From Campylobacterales bacterium (GTDB lineage Bacteria; Campylobacterota; Campylobacteria; Campylobacterales; Sulfurimonadaceae): a stretch of 44,197 bases of DNA. Shown piece by piece: positions 28,587 through 38,195 of this stretch. The stretch covers positions 1 through 44,197 of the forward strand of contig JAPLGP010000027.1 of the NCBI GenBank assembly GCA_026390075.1. Direction: 5' to 3'. Numbering within the stretch: the stretch's first letter is position 1; each line of letters begins with the position of its first letter. A program made the translations under genes and the position numbers. The notes under the pieces were generated by a model that was not told the DNA's origin, searched no databases, and saw only the letters and a program-made list of their open reading frames with translations.

Positions 28587-30713
28587 ATGAAAGCAGTTAA
28601 AGAAAAGAATTTCGCAAAACCAATTATTTTAACAAAAATTATGGATGATAATAGTTTATTAGTAGTGGATTCAAATACGACCATTCGATTTTTAAATAAA
28701 GAAACATTGGAAGTTATTAGCGGTTTTAAAGCAAATATAAATCATGTACGATATAAAAATTGTGTTGTTGCTTTTAGTAATAATGGTGAATATTTTTCAT
28801 CGCTAAGTGAAGATCGTCGTCAAACTAAACTCTACAATGCAAAAACAAAAAAAACTCTTGCTATTATGGATAGACATCATGGAGAGGGTTCTTGTACAGC
28901 GATTGATCCAACGGGTAAATATATGCTCTCATGTGGTGATGATGGCAAAACATTTGCTACGGATATAAGAAGTAGTCAATTAGCTTTTACTATGCCTATT
29001 CATGCAGATGCAATTAATGATGTAGTATTTAATTTTAATGGAACTTGGATTGCAACAGCGAGTTATGATAGAAAAATTTTACTGTTTAATCTAGCTATGA
29101 TGACACCAAAACATAGATTAAAAGGGCATAGCGCTCCTGTTATGAAAATGAAATTTTTGAGTCATAGCAGACTTTTTAGTGTGGATAAAAATAATGTAGC
29201 AATTATTTGGAATATCCATAGTGGAAAAATCATAGCACGACTTGAAGGCATACATGATGATGTGAGACAAGTTGTAGTTGGTGGTGATGATAAGTTTCTT
29301 TTTTTAGGAACTGCACTTGGATATATTTTGGTATATGAATTGAAGCAATATCAGCAAATCTCTAAAAAATATATAAAAATAAACTCTTCTATAACTGCTC
29401 TTGAATTTGATGAAACGAATCAAAATCTTATTATAGCTTCAGATGAAGGGGATTTACTTTTTTATAATATATTTGAAGGAGAAAATTATTTAACGGAACT
29501 TTTTCAACAAAAAGATTTTACCCGTATTCAAAGTTATGTAGATGAAAATCCAATTTTAGCATATACTAAAATATATCAGTTAGTATCCGTTTTTTGGGAT
29601 AAAACAGTAGAAAAAGTGAATCAATTACTTCAAAATGGTGATAGAAAAACAGCCGTAACTCTTTTTTCCTATTTTAAAAGTATTCCATCAAAAAATAAAG
29701 TTATACAAAATATTCTAAATGAGTATGAAGAATATGATAAATTTACGCTTCTTGCAAATCAGGGAAAGATAGTTTTGGCTTATGGAATAGCGAATAAACA
29801 CCCTATGTATCAAACTTCAAAAATCTATAAAGCAATGGAAGTAAGATGGAAAAAAGCTTTTGCATTAGCGCAAAAATATTCACTTGATCCAAAAGGAATG
29901 GATCAAGCCCGTGAAATTTTAGCTCCATACAGAGGTATTAGTGATAAAACAATATTAACACAACAGCTTTTTACTAAAGGTGAAGTATATAAACGATTTC
30001 GTGTTGCAATTGGTCAAAAAGATTTTAAGATTGCATTTGAGCTGATTAAACAAAATCCTCATCTCAAAGAATTTCCAGAGTATGAAATACTTATAAATTA
30101 TGGTGATAGTTTATATATGAAGTCACAAACTCTAATAAACGAGGGTGATACACATGCCGCTATCAAACTGCTGAGAATTTTAGCTGACTTTGATGATTTT
30201 GCAGTAGAGGCAAAAGCGTTGATGCATGACATAGATGCACGACAAAAATTCTTTAAAGCCATAACAGAAGAAGATATGATTTCAGCCTATAATATTTTAG
30301 CCAGCTCAGAAGATTTACAAAATACTGATGATGGAAAGATGCTTCAGAAACAGTGGAATGATGATTTATCTATAGCAACTTCGTATGCTGCCCAAGGCGA
30401 TGTAAGCGGTATTCAAACAGCTCTTGAAAAATATATGACAATAAACTCAAAATATATGGCTTTAGGAACTATTTTTGGATGGTGTTATATGACGCAACTT
30501 GAAAAAGCTGTCAAAGAACAAAGAGATAAAGCTACTATAGAAAATGGTATAAAAAATTATATATTAAACTTTGGATTACAAGATCAAATTTTAAGTTTTT
30601 TCGAGATATTCACAGAAGATTATAAAGAGACAAAGTTAAATTTAGAGTTACTTTCAAAAGGTTCTTTAAAAATGTGGAGACCGTCGATGATAGTCGAATC
30701 AATCTTAGTATAG
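28587..30713 (+). CDS. WD40-repeat protein with helical C-terminal half
   Basis: The 708-residue protein has no signal peptide or membrane segment. Residues ~15-310 contain at least five WD40-like units: segments such as SCTAIDPTGKYMLSCGDDG, NDVVFNFNGTWIATASYDRK and MKMKFLSHSRLFSVDKNN. The remaining ~390 residues are mostly alpha-helical with TPR-like stretches (KRFRVAIGQKDFKIAFELIKQ, NEGDTHAAIKLLRILADFD). I recognise no enzymatic motif. A scaffold role is inferred from the architecture. It follows ilvA by 4 bases and so is likely in its transcript, an odd partner for amino-acid synthesis. One ACACATGCC near-copy is at 30150. Confidence 0.8.
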   Translation: MKAVKEKNFAKPIILTKIMDDNSLLVVDSNTTIRFLNKETLEVISGFKANINHVRYKNCVVAFSNNGEYFSSLSEDRRQTKLYNAKTKKTLAIMDRHHGEGSCTAIDPTGKYMLSCGDDGKTFATDIRSSQLAFTMPIHADAINDVVFNFNGTWIATASYDRKILLFNLAMMTPKHRLKGHSAPVMKMKFLSHSRLFSVDKNNVAIIWNIHSGKIIARLEGIHDDVRQVVVGGDDKFLFLGTALGYILVYELKQYQQISKKYIKINSSITALEFDETNQNLIIASDEGDLLFYNIFEGENYLTELFQQKDFTRIQSYVDENPILAYTKIYQLVSVFWDKTVEKVNQLLQNGDRKTAVTLFSYFKSIPSKNKVIQNILNEYEEYDKFTLLANQGKIVLAYGIANKHPMYQTSKIYKAMEVRWKKAFALAQKYSLDPKGMDQAREILAPYRGISDKTILTQQLFTKGEVYKRFRVAIGQKDFKIAFELIKQNPHLKEFPEYEILINYGDSLYMKSQTLINEGDTHAAIKLLRILADFDDFAVEAKALMHDIDARQKFFKAITEEDMISAYNILASSEDLQNTDDGKMLQKQWNDDLSIATSYAAQGDVSGIQTALEKYMTINSKYMALGTIFGWCYMTQLEKAVKEQRDKATIENGIKNYILNFGLQDQILSFFEIFTEDYKETKLNLELLSKGSLKMWRPSMIVESILV

Positions 30714-30764
30714 TTTTGAATTTTCACGATGGAAACAGCTTTTAACCTCAAATATAGTTGCATT

Positions 30765-30774
30765 TGTTTATAAT
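30765..30774 (+). promoter_or_regulatory. ilvB operon -10 candidate
   Basis: TGTTTATAAT, with TATAAT at 30769-30774, is the best -10 match in the gap before ilvB, 41 bases from the ATG. Confidence 0.45.
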
Positions 30775-30815
30775 TACCGAATTTTTAAAAATATAAATAG
30801 TAGAGGAGACTTTTC

Positions 30816-32513
30816 ATGCAAATGAGCGGCGCACAAATGGTTATTGAAGCTTTAATTGCTGAGGGTGTGGACACAATCTTTGGCTACCCTGGTGGGGCAA
30901 TTATGAATGTCTATGATGAGATATACAAACAAAATAAATTTAAACATATTTTAAATCGTCACGAACAAGCGTCTGTTCATGCAGCTGAGGGTTATGCAAA
31001 GGCAAGTGGTAAAGTTGGTGTTGCTCTTATTACGAGTGGACCAGGGTTTACAAACGCTGTCACAGGTTTAGCAGATGCGTATATGGACTCAATTCCTTTA
31101 GTTGTCATCAGTGGACAAGTTCCAATGAGTCTTATTGGTACGGACGCATTTCAAGAGATTGATGCAGTTGGAATTAGTCGTTCATGTACAAAACATAACT
31201 ATCTTGTAACGGATGCAAAAGATTTACCTCGTGTTTTAAAAGAGGCTTTTTATATAGCTGCTTCTGGTCGTCCAGGTCCAGTACATGTGGATATTCCAAA
31301 AGATGTAACAGCACAGATAGAAGAATTTAACTACGATATTGAAATCAATTTAGAGACTTATAAGCCAAATGTAAAAGGGAACACGCGCCAAATAAAAAAA
31401 GCAGTAGAGGCTATAGCAAAAGCAAGAAGACCTCTTTTTTATCTTGGCGGCGGTATTATCAATTCAAATGCTGCGTATGAAGTAAGAGAGTTAGTTCATA
31501 AAACTGGAATTCCTGCGGTTGAGACTTTTATGGCAAGAGGTACTTTAGCTCATGATGATAAACTTCTTATTTCAATGCTCGGTATGCACGGTTCTTATGC
31601 TGCAAATATGGCGATGAGTGAGACAGACTTGGTTATCGGTTTAGGCGCACGATTTGATGATAGAGTAACTGGTAAACTTTCCGAATTTGCTAAAAATGCT
31701 GGAGTTATCCATGTGGATATTGACCCTGCTAGTATTTCAAAGCTTGTAAATGCAGACTTTCCAATTGTTGGAGATATTAAAAATGTTGTGTTAGAGATGC
31801 TTGGATTATCTGAACTTATTGATTCAAATAAGTACAAATCTTGGAGAGATACAATCAATAACTTTGATGCTCTGCACCCTTTAACTTTTCATGAAGATAG
31901 CCAAAGACTTAAACCGCAATGGGTTATACAAAGAGTTGGTGAGTTGCTTGGAGATAGTGCAAATATCTCTACAGATGTTGGGCAACATCAAATGTGGGCT
32001 GCACAGTTTTATCCATTTACAAGACCTCGCCAATGGATAAGTTCTGGCGGACTTGGAACGATGGGATTTGGTTTTCCAGCGGCTCTTGGTGTAAAAGCAG
32101 CTTCTCCTGAGAAAATTAGTATAAACTTTACAGGTGATGGCTCAATTCTTATGAATTGTCAGGAATTAATGACAGCGGTTGAGCAAAAACTTCCAGTCAT
32201 TAACATTATTTTAAATAATAACTTTTTAGGAATGGTGCGTCAGTGGCAAACACTTTTTTATGACAAACGACACAGTCAAACGGATTTGAGTGTTCAACCA
32301 GACTTCGTGAAACTCTCAGAAGCTTTTGGTGGTCTTGGCTATAGAGTTCATACAAAAGAAGAATTTGATGCTGCCCTAAAAGATGCGGTTGAAAAAAATG
32401 TTGTTGCATTTATAGAAGTAATTGTTGAGAGATTTGAGAATGTTATGCCTATGGTTCCATCAGGCGGTTCACTTTTTAATATGATGTTACTAGAGAAGAA
32501 GGAGAAAAAATAA
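30816..32513 (+). CDS. ilvB: acetolactate synthase large subunit
   Basis: This thiamine-diphosphate and FAD enzyme makes acetolactate or acetohydroxybutyrate in valine, leucine and isoleucine synthesis. It has 565 residues. The catalytic Glu50 is in LNRHEQASVHAAEGYA, the middle FAD-type domain is present, and the TPP motif begins GDGSILMN at 440 and continues to LNNNFLGMVRQWQ. A GAGGAG ribosome site lies 7 bases upstream of ATG 30816. Its stop overlaps the ilvN start by one base. Confidence 0.96.
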   Translation: MQMSGAQMVIEALIAEGVDTIFGYPGGAIMNVYDEIYKQNKFKHILNRHEQASVHAAEGYAKASGKVGVALITSGPGFTNAVTGLADAYMDSIPLVVISGQVPMSLIGTDAFQEIDAVGISRSCTKHNYLVTDAKDLPRVLKEAFYIAASGRPGPVHVDIPKDVTAQIEEFNYDIEINLETYKPNVKGNTRQIKKAVEAIAKARRPLFYLGGGIINSNAAYEVRELVHKTGIPAVETFMARGTLAHDDKLLISMLGMHGSYAANMAMSETDLVIGLGARFDDRVTGKLSEFAKNAGVIHVDIDPASISKLVNADFPIVGDIKNVVLEMLGLSELIDSNKYKSWRDTINNFDALHPLTFHEDSQRLKPQWVIQRVGELLGDSANISTDVGQHQMWAAQFYPFTRPRQWISSGGLGTMGFGFPAALGVKAASPEKISINFTGDGSILMNCQELMTAVEQKLPVINIILNNNFLGMVRQWQTLFYDKRHSQTDLSVQPDFVKLSEAFGGLGYRVHTKEEFDAALKDAVEKNVVAFIEVIVERFENVMPMVPSGGSLFNMMLLEKKEKK

Positions 32514-32989
32514 TGACTGAGACAAGTGAAAGAAGAGTAATTTCAGTTATTGTAGTCAATGAAGCAAGTGTTTTATCCCGTATTACAGACCTTTTTTCAG
32601 GTCGTGGGTATAACATAACATCTTTGACTGTTGCTCCAATTCCTGAGAGTAGATACTCAAGACTTACAATTGTTACTTCAGGTTCGGTGAGGGTTATAGA
32701 GCAGATTACAAAGCAACTTCATAAACTTATACCCGTTCTTCGTGTGTATGAACATGCTGATTTAGTTGAAAAAGAGATGGCACTCATTAAGTTCCCACTC
32801 TCTGAAAATTTGAGTGATATTAGTACACTTTGTGCTGCTTATAATGGCAAAATCGTGAATGTTGGGGAGAATGTAATTATAGCGATGGTTGCAGATGAGC
32901 CTCAAAGAATAGAAAATTTTTTAAGAGTTATAAAAAAATACAATCCTAAAGAGATAGTTCGAAGTGGTGCTGTTGCACTCGAACGATAA
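32513..32989 (+). CDS. ilvN: acetolactate synthase small (regulatory) subunit
   Basis: The 158-residue regulatory subunit binds valine through its N-terminal ACT domain (ISVIVVNEASVLSRITDLFSG). The domain continues through YNITSLTVAP, and a C-terminal domain starts near LVEKEMALIKFPL. It overlaps ilvB by one base and directly abuts lpxD. The order ilvB(I)-ilvN(H)-lpxD is conserved in Campylobacter. Confidence 0.94.
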   Translation: MTETSERRVISVIVVNEASVLSRITDLFSGRGYNITSLTVAPIPESRYSRLTIVTSGSVRVIEQITKQLHKLIPVLRVYEHADLVEKEMALIKFPLSENLSDISTLCAAYNGKIVNVGENVIIAMVADEPQRIENFLRVIKKYNPKEIVRSGAVALER

Positions 32990-32992
32990 TTG

Positions 32993-33940
32993 ATGCTCTT
33001 TAGCAAAGTGGCGCATCATTTAGATTATGATTTAGTAGGGGATGATTTAGAGCTTAATTCTATGAATGAATTGGCTCTTGCATTGCCCTTTGAACTCACT
33101 TTTGCAGTTGGCAAAAAATACTCTACATCTTTATCTTCTTCAAACTCAAATGCTTTTTTAATTTCTAGTGATTTAGTAGAACACTTGCCAAAAAATGCAT
33201 CTTACATTATTTGTGACAATGTTTCACTTTCTATGGCACAGGCGACAAAGCTTTTTGCACCAAAGCTTATTGATTTTCAATCTCCACATGCCGAGATTGG
33301 AGATGAAAGTTACATCGACACCATGGCAAGAATAGAGAATGGTGCCAAAATCGGTTCAAATGTAACGGTTATGGCGGGTGCATACATAGGTTCAAATGTA
33401 ACTATAAAAAATAACACAATTATTTACCCAAATGTTACAATTTATCGCGATTGTGTTGTTGGAGCGAATTGCATTATTCATTCTGGAACTATTATCGGTG
33501 CGGATGGATTTGGGTTTTCTCACACTGCTACTGGTGAGCATATCAAAATATATCAAAATGGAAATGTTGTTATTGAAGATGATGTAGAAATTGGGGCGAA
33601 CTGTGCTATAGATAGGGCAGTTTTTAACTCTACTCTCATTAAAAAAGGGTCAAAACTTGATAATTTTATCCATATTGCACATAATTGTGAAATTGGAGAA
33701 CACTCTATCTTTGTTGCTCAAACAGGTATAGGCGGTTCAACAAAACTTGGTCGTAACTGTGTAGTAAGTGGACAAAGTGCATTTTCTGATCACCTCGATA
33801 TTGCTCCTTTTTCTACATTTACCGCTCGAAGCGGAGTGACGAAAAGCATTAAAGAAAGTGGTGGAACTTATAGCGGTTATCCGCTCATGGAACATCGTGA
33901 GTGGAGACGCTTACAGGGTAAAATAGCAAAACTAAATTGA
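32993..33940 (+). CDS. lpxD: UDP-3-O-acylglucosamine N-acyltransferase
   Basis: LpxD adds the N-linked hydroxyacyl chain in lipid A synthesis. Starting at ATG 32993 (a TTG one codon earlier is possible) it has 315 residues. The N-terminal uridine-binding domain is followed by a left-handed beta-helix of hexapeptide repeats ([19 protein letters not shown] onward). The catalytic histidine is in [10 protein letters not shown] (His230, with His227 nearby). A CCACATGCC copy at 33284-33292 is read Pro-His-Ala in the join between the two domains. Confidence 0.94.
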   Translation: MLFSKVAHHLDYDLVGDDLELNSMNELALALPFELTFAVGKKYSTSLSSSNSNAFLISSDLVEHLPKNASYIICDNVSLSMAQATKLFAPKLIDFQSPHAEIGDESYIDTMARIENGAKIGSNVTVMAGAYIGSNVTIKNNTIIYPNVTIYRDCVVGANCIIHSGTIIGADGFGFSHTATGEHIKIYQNGNVVIEDDVEIGANCAIDRAVFNSTLIKKGSKLDNFIHIAHNCEIGEHSIFVAQTGIGGSTKLGRNCVVSGQSAFSDHLDIAPFSTFTARSGVTKSIKESGGTYSGYPLMEHREWRRLQGKIAKLN

Positions 33941-34031
33941 ATAAATTAATAAATAGTCGTTAAAATAGTTGTTTATTTAAAAGCATTATAAGAGTATTAT
34001 ATAACATATTGTTATTTAATAGGAGTTATGA

Positions 34032-35411
34032 ATGAAGTCTGCGTTGTTGATATCTATTTTGACATCTGTCCTTTTAGCAGGTGTAGTTGAAACAAAAGAG
34101 GGAACTTTTTTAGAGATTTATGCTGATGATAATCTTCAGTCAAATATAGTCGCAAATGTTTCTATTGATAAGGGAAAGTTAGAGAAGCATAATTGTTTCA
34201 ATACACGAAATAATACAGAGTGGTGTAAAATAACTTATGGGTATAACGGACTTGTCCTTAAAGGTTATGCAGATAAAAAATCACTTGATTCTATTGACTC
34301 GCGTCCTAACACAGCTAAAACATTTGAACAGAGTTATGGCGGGCGTTATGATGATGTTGGAAATGCTTTATTGCCACTCAAAGATGGATTTCTTATTGTT
34401 GGATATACACAAAGTTTTGGTGAAGGGCAGAGTGATGTTTATATTGTGAAAGTAGATAATTTTGGCAATAAAATCTATTCAACAACATACGGTGGGGGAC
34501 AAAATGATATTGCAAATGCAGTTATTGCCATAAATGATGGCTTTATGGTTGCTGGAACAACAGGTAGTTTTGGGAATCGTGTTCAAAGTATGTATCTCGC
34601 AAAATTACGCAATGATGGTTCACTTGTCTGGCAAGATGGGTATTACTCAGATGCAGATGACTACTACACTGGTAAATCTCTCGTTAAAATAGATGATGAA
34701 AATTTCTTAGTGGCTGGTTCTGAAGAGCATGTAAAATTCTTTGATTCTCAAATGGATTTTTACATAAATGCTATCAATACAAAAGGTCAAAGAAATGGAA
34801 TCAAACGCTATGGCGGAGAAAAAGTAGAAGCTATAAACTCAATCATCAAAGTAAGTGATGGTTATGTTATGGCTGGAGAGACTAAAACATGGGGACATGG
34901 TGCAAAAGATGCCTATGTTGTAAAAATCGATAAGGATGGAAATCAAATTTGGCACAATGCATATGGTTTTCGTTATGATGAAGTTGCAAATCAGATTATA
35001 GCAACACAAGATGGTGGTTACATTTTAGTTGGTACGACAAATAGTGACAACCACAATCAAAAAGATATTTTTGTTGTAAAAATGAACCCTGATGGCACGG
35101 TGCAGTGGCAGTATCATTATGGAACAAAAGAACACGATGAGGGCTTTGGAATCGTAGAAGTGGATGATGGTTATGTGATAGCTGGCTCTACCAATGAAAC
35201 ACCAACTTATAAAAGTGATGTTTACTTGTTGAAAATTGACAAAGCAGGAAATACATCTTGGAGTAAAAAATATGGCGGCGCAAGAGACGATGCTGCAAAT
35301 GCTATCGTAAAAGTGGATGATGGTTTTGCGATTACAGGGTACACAACTTCAAGTCAAACTTACAGCAAAGACCTTTATTTACTTAGAGTTGACAAAAACG
35401 GAAATATATAA
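34032..35411 (+). CDS. secreted protein with SH3-like domain and seven propeller repeats
   Basis: The 459-residue product has a Sec signal peptide (residues 1-~17, ISILTSVLLAG). A ~65-residue SH3b-like region with two Cys (NCFNTRNNTEWCKI) follows. Then come seven ~50-residue repeats of the form YGG..DD.A.AI...DGF...G.T.S......D.YL.K.D..GN. Seven such units predict a seven-bladed beta-propeller. The function is unknown; related repeats occur in surface or periplasmic proteins. An AGGAG site lies 5 bases before the ATG. The last 33 bases overlap the 3' end of the convergent small gene. Confidence 0.8.
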   Translation: MKSALLISILTSVLLAGVVETKEGTFLEIYADDNLQSNIVANVSIDKGKLEKHNCFNTRNNTEWCKITYGYNGLVLKGYADKKSLDSIDSRPNTAKTFEQSYGGRYDDVGNALLPLKDGFLIVGYTQSFGEGQSDVYIVKVDNFGNKIYSTTYGGGQNDIANAVIAINDGFMVAGTTGSFGNRVQSMYLAKLRNDGSLVWQDGYYSDADDYYTGKSLVKIDDENFLVAGSEEHVKFFDSQMDFYINAINTKGQRNGIKRYGGEKVEAINSIIKVSDGYVMAGETKTWGHGAKDAYVVKIDKDGNQIWHNAYGFRYDEVANQIIATQDGGYILVGTTNSDNHNQKDIFVVKMNPDGTVQWQYHYGTKEHDEGFGIVEVDDGYVIAGSTNETPTYKSDVYLLKIDKAGNTSWSKKYGGARDDAANAIVKVDDGFAITGYTTSSQTYSKDLYLLRVDKNGNI

Positions 35412-35609
35412 CTCTTCAACTTTAGTTCTTGCCCAAGGTGTTTTTCTAAGAAACTTGAGGCAAGAGTTTATACTAGGGTCAAACAAAAAACATCTTATTT
35501 CTATGCGTTTTGCTAACTCTTTAAAACCAAAATGTTTCACTAAACTCTCTAAAATATCTTGTAGCTTTATGCCATGAAGTGGATTATTGCTATTTTGTTG
35601 TTCATTCAT
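35379..35609 (-). CDS. VF530/DUF2132 family small protein
   Basis: The frame is open from 35765, but the family N-terminus begins at ATG 35609 (MNEQQNSNNPLHG), preceded by an AGAAG-type ribosome site. This gives 76 residues. Conserved family segments are NNPLHGIKLQDILESL, FGFKELAKRIEIRCF and LKFLRKTPWARTKVEELY. A family member has been described as DNA-binding by structure; this one is inferred. It overlaps the upstream plus-strand gene tail to tail by 33 bases. Confidence 0.85.
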   Translation of the reverse strand: MNEQQNSNNPLHGIKLQDILESLVKHFGFKELAKRIEIRCFLFDPSINSCLKFLRKTPWARTKVEELYISVFVNSK

Positions 35610-35729
35610 AAATTTATCTTCTTTTTTTATTTGTATTTTAACAGAAAGAGAGCGCAAAGTGTTAGTTTTTCTCCTACATCCGATAGATGTGGTTAGCTTT
35701 AGGGGGTTGTAGGGACAAGATGCAGCAGC

Positions 35730-35757
35730 CACTAAAACGGACTTGTTCGTTTTAGTG
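35730..35757. repeat. perfect hairpin, 10-bp arms
   Basis: CACTAAAACG at 35730-35739 pairs with CGTTTTAGTG at 35748-35757 around GACTTGTT. It lies at the 3' end of the AEC carrier gene, upstream of the VF530 gene, both on the minus strand. Without a clear T-run its role as a terminator is uncertain. Confidence 0.55.
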
Positions 35758-35764
35758 CATAACA

Positions 35765-36664
35765 TCAGTTGATGAGATTAAAAATTATCCAAGTCGTTAT
35801 AAATGAGATGAGTGTTCCATAACCCACGATTGCTGAACTTAGTCGTGGAGCTAGTCCTGCCATAGAAGCGACTACTCCTGCTGTAATCATAGGTCCCATT
35901 CCCGCTTCCATAATAGACACAAATCCAGCTTGATTTTGCCATGAAAATACAAAACAGAGTACAAATGCTATGAGTGGAGCTAAGAGAAGTTTTACGCCTA
36001 ATGCACTTAGAAATGGTTTGATGTCTTCAGCTGGTAGTTTAAATCTTAGTTGAAGCCCAACAGCAACTAATGCTAAGGGAACAATCGTTTTTGAAAAAGA
36101 GGATAATACACTTAGAATTACTGGATGAAAAGTCGTTCCTATAAATAAAAGTGCAACTAAAAGTGCTAAAAATGGTGGGAAAGTTACTATTTTTATCATT
36201 ATTGCTTTCGTGTTTACATCTCCTGCACTTGAGTAATATGCGGCGATAAAAGTACCATAAGTACTGAGCGTTATAAAAGAACCTAATTGGTCGTACATCA
36301 AAACATAGGGAAGTGCCCCATCACCAAAATACGCTTGTATGATTGGAATACCTACAAAGGATGTATTTCCTAAAACGCCAACGAGCATTAATGCACCTGT
36401 GACTTCTTTAGAAAAATGAAAGAGTTTAGAGATGTAAAAAATTGCCAATGCACTTATTCCCGTTACAATCCAAGCTATGAGTATAGGTATAAAAACCTCG
36501 TATGAAAAGCTTAGTTTAGGGATTTGGAGTAATGCTGTCGCAGGAAGTGAGATATATAAAATAAACTGATTTAAAATAATCGGAGTATCTTTACTAAAGA
36601 TGCCTCTTTTGTTGATGATATAGCCAATAAAAAGAGCTACAAATATGAGTGCAAAGTTTTCCAT
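35765..36664 (-). CDS. AEC-family membrane transporter (auxin efflux carrier type)
   Basis: This is a 299-residue polytopic inner-membrane protein with about ten hydrophobic segments in two halves. Family features include the opening NFALIFVALFIGYIINKRG, the segment LYISLPATALLQIPK, and GVLGNTSFVGIPIIQAYFG, the conserved N-G/P-rich crossing helix of the first half. The second half contains PLALVAVGLQLRFKLP and EAGMGPMITAGVVASM. Bacterial members move organic acids such as malate or malonate; the substrate here cannot be read from sequence. The upstream gap contains a CCACATGCC copy (36677). Confidence 0.85.
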   Translation of the reverse strand: MENFALIFVALFIGYIINKRGIFSKDTPIILNQFILYISLPATALLQIPKLSFSYEVFIPILIAWIVTGISALAIFYISKLFHFSKEVTGALMLVGVLGNTSFVGIPIIQAYFGDGALPYVLMYDQLGSFITLSTYGTFIAAYYSSAGDVNTKAIMIKIVTFPPFLALLVALLFIGTTFHPVILSVLSSFSKTIVPLALVAVGLQLRFKLPAEDIKPFLSALGVKLLLAPLIAFVLCFVFSWQNQAGFVSIMEAGMGPMITAGVVASMAGLAPRLSSAIVGYGTLISFITTWIIFNLIN

Positions 36665-36688
36665 TTTTTACCTTTTCCACATGCCGAA

Positions 36689-37009
36689 CTAATTTATATG
36701 GACTGCCAACCAAATGGCATTTTTTGAAGTTTTTAGGACTCTATGTTTTGTTTGTTTTGGGATAAAAACATAATTTCCACATGCCAACTCTTTTGTATAG
36801 TCTTCAAATTCTAAAGAAGCATTTCCTTGAAGTAAAATGACCCATTCATCGTCATTTTGTTCATACCATTGACCATCTATCAGTTCATTTGAGAGAATTT
36901 TTTCTATTTTTACTTTTTCATTATCAAAAAGTGTCTCAAAACTTTCGCACCCTTTTTTTGGAAGTTGTGAGGGATTTTTAAAGATATTATTAATTGTAAA
37001 ATTTTCCAT
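36689..37009 (-). CDS. single-domain cupin protein
   Basis: The 106-residue protein is a small beta-barrel cupin. It contains DGQWYEQNDDEWVILLQGNASLEFED (motif 1 region, with the usual histidines replaced by Gln/Asn/Asp/Glu) and GNYVFIPKQTKHRVLKT (motif 2, His in TKHRV). The metal site is therefore partly altered. It sits 24 bases upstream of the AEC carrier on the same strand. A CCACATGCC copy (36777-36785) lies in its motif 2 region. Confidence 0.82.
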   Translation of the reverse strand: MENFTINNIFKNPSQLPKKGCESFETLFDNEKVKIEKILSNELIDGQWYEQNDDEWVILLQGNASLEFEDYTKELACGNYVFIPKQTKHRVLKTSKNAIWLAVHIN

Positions 37010-37042
37010 GATTTTATTTCTTTTTTATTAAGTTTGGAAGTA

Positions 37043-37048
37043 TATAAT
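37043..37048 (+). promoter_or_regulatory. -10 box candidate for the nitroreductase gene
   Basis: TATAAT at 37043-37048, in GGAAGTATATAATC, lies 34 bases before ATG 37083 in the divergent gap with the cupin gene. Confidence 0.4.
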
Positions 37049-37082
37049 CTTTTTTGTAATTATTAAATGGAGTTTTTTAAAT

Positions 37083-37712
37083 ATGAGCAATGATTTTTCA
37101 GAAGCACTCGATTTTAGACATGCTTGTAAGATTTTTGATGAGAGTAAAAAAATATCTGAAGAAGATATAAGATTTATACTCGAAGCAGGGAGAAAATCGC
37201 CTTCTTCTTTTGGTATGGAAGCATGGAAATTTTTGGTTATAAGCAATGATGTCTTAAAAGCAAAGCTAAGACCTTTTTGCTGGAATCAGGTTCAAATTAC
37301 TTCATGTTCTCATTTGGTTGTAGTTTTAGCAGGTATAGAGTCAGTAAAACCAGAATTTGGTGTTGTAAAGAAAAGATTTTCAAGAAGAGATATGCCACAA
37401 GAGAAACTTGATTTTTATCTTAATTTGTATGCTAAGCATTTAGCAAAGACACTGAGTAGCGATGAAAATATTTATGCTTGGACATCCAAACAGACATATA
37501 TAGCAGCAGCCAATATGATGAGTGCCGCAGCAATGATAGGCATAGACTCTTGCCCAATCGAAGGTTTTGAGAAAGAAAAAGTGGAAGAAGTTTTAGACTT
37601 GGATATTAAAAAATATCAACTTTCAATGCTTCTTCCTTTTGGTTACAGATTAAATGAACAATCAACTCAGTTAAGACTTCCTTTTGAAGAAGTTATTGAG
37701 TTTATTAAATAA
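37083..37712 (+). CDS. nitroreductase-family flavoprotein
   Basis: The 209-residue protein has the nitroreductase fold. An opening with FRHACKIFDESKKIS is the usual family start (R.A.R.F). The FMN-binding segment AGRKSPSSFGMEAWKFLVI follows, then AAANMMSAAAMIGIDSCPIEGFE near 145-170, the conserved region preceding the C-terminal strand. Members use FMN and NAD(P)H to reduce nitro compounds, quinones or similar substrates; the physiological substrate here is unknown. A lipoprotein gene follows 18 bases later. Confidence 0.87.
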   Translation: MSNDFSEALDFRHACKIFDESKKISEEDIRFILEAGRKSPSSFGMEAWKFLVISNDVLKAKLRPFCWNQVQITSCSHLVVVLAGIESVKPEFGVVKKRFSRRDMPQEKLDFYLNLYAKHLAKTLSSDENIYAWTSKQTYIAAANMMSAAAMIGIDSCPIEGFEKEKVEEVLDLDIKKYQLSMLLPFGYRLNEQSTQLRLPFEEVIEFIK

Positions 37713-37730
37713 AATAAAAAAGGAAAAAAG

Positions 37731-38165
37731 ATGAAAAAAATTATATATGTATCGGTTGCAACTCTGCTTTTACTCAATGGATGTGCTACAAGCGGAGTTC
37801 CAGAATATAGCGGACATGATTACAATCAGATAAAAAAATATGACACAGGGAGAGTTGTTGAAGCGAAGCCTGTCGTGATTTCTGATGATGGTACAGGCAC
37901 ATTTTTGGGCGCAATTATTGGTGGCGTTGTCGGTTCTACTATGGGCAGAGGTGCTGGAAATACTCTTGCAACACTTGGTGGTGGTCTTGTTGGCGGATAT
38001 GCTGGAAATCAAGTTGGTAAAGCAAATGCGATGGAACTTACAGTCGATTTAGATAACGGAGAACATGTTGTTGTTGTAGCGAAGGGTGTAGATATTCATA
38101 CAGGTGACCGTGTTAGAATTGTAAAAGATGGCTCAAAAGCTTCACAAGTTTATAAAATAAATTAG
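37731..38165 (+). CDS. glycine-zipper 2TM lipoprotein (SlyB/Pcp-like)
   Basis: The 144-residue product has a lipoprotein signal with the lipobox LLNGC (lipidated Cys18). A glycine-zipper segment FLGAIIGGVVGSTMGRGAGN, continuing through GGGLVGGYAGNQVG (~60-100), forms the 2TM-like hairpin. The C-terminal ~40 residues, with ELTVDLDNGEHVVVV and GDRVRIVKDG, resemble the SlyB/PAL-cross-reacting family. It is probably an outer-membrane structural lipoprotein. Confidence 0.86.
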   Translation: MKKIIYVSVATLLLLNGCATSGVPEYSGHDYNQIKKYDTGRVVEAKPVVISDDGTGTFLGAIIGGVVGSTMGRGAGNTLATLGGGLVGGYAGNQVGKANAMELTVDLDNGEHVVVVAKGVDIHTGDRVRIVKDGSKASQVYKIN

Positions 38166-38195
38166 TATAATTGCAAAAAAATAAAAGGTATTCTT

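Noticed and set aside
3138-33292. The repeated word explained as a protein motif (Pro-His-Ala)
   Set aside because: Other copies are read in different phases and from the antisense strand, and two are intergenic or in a hairpin.
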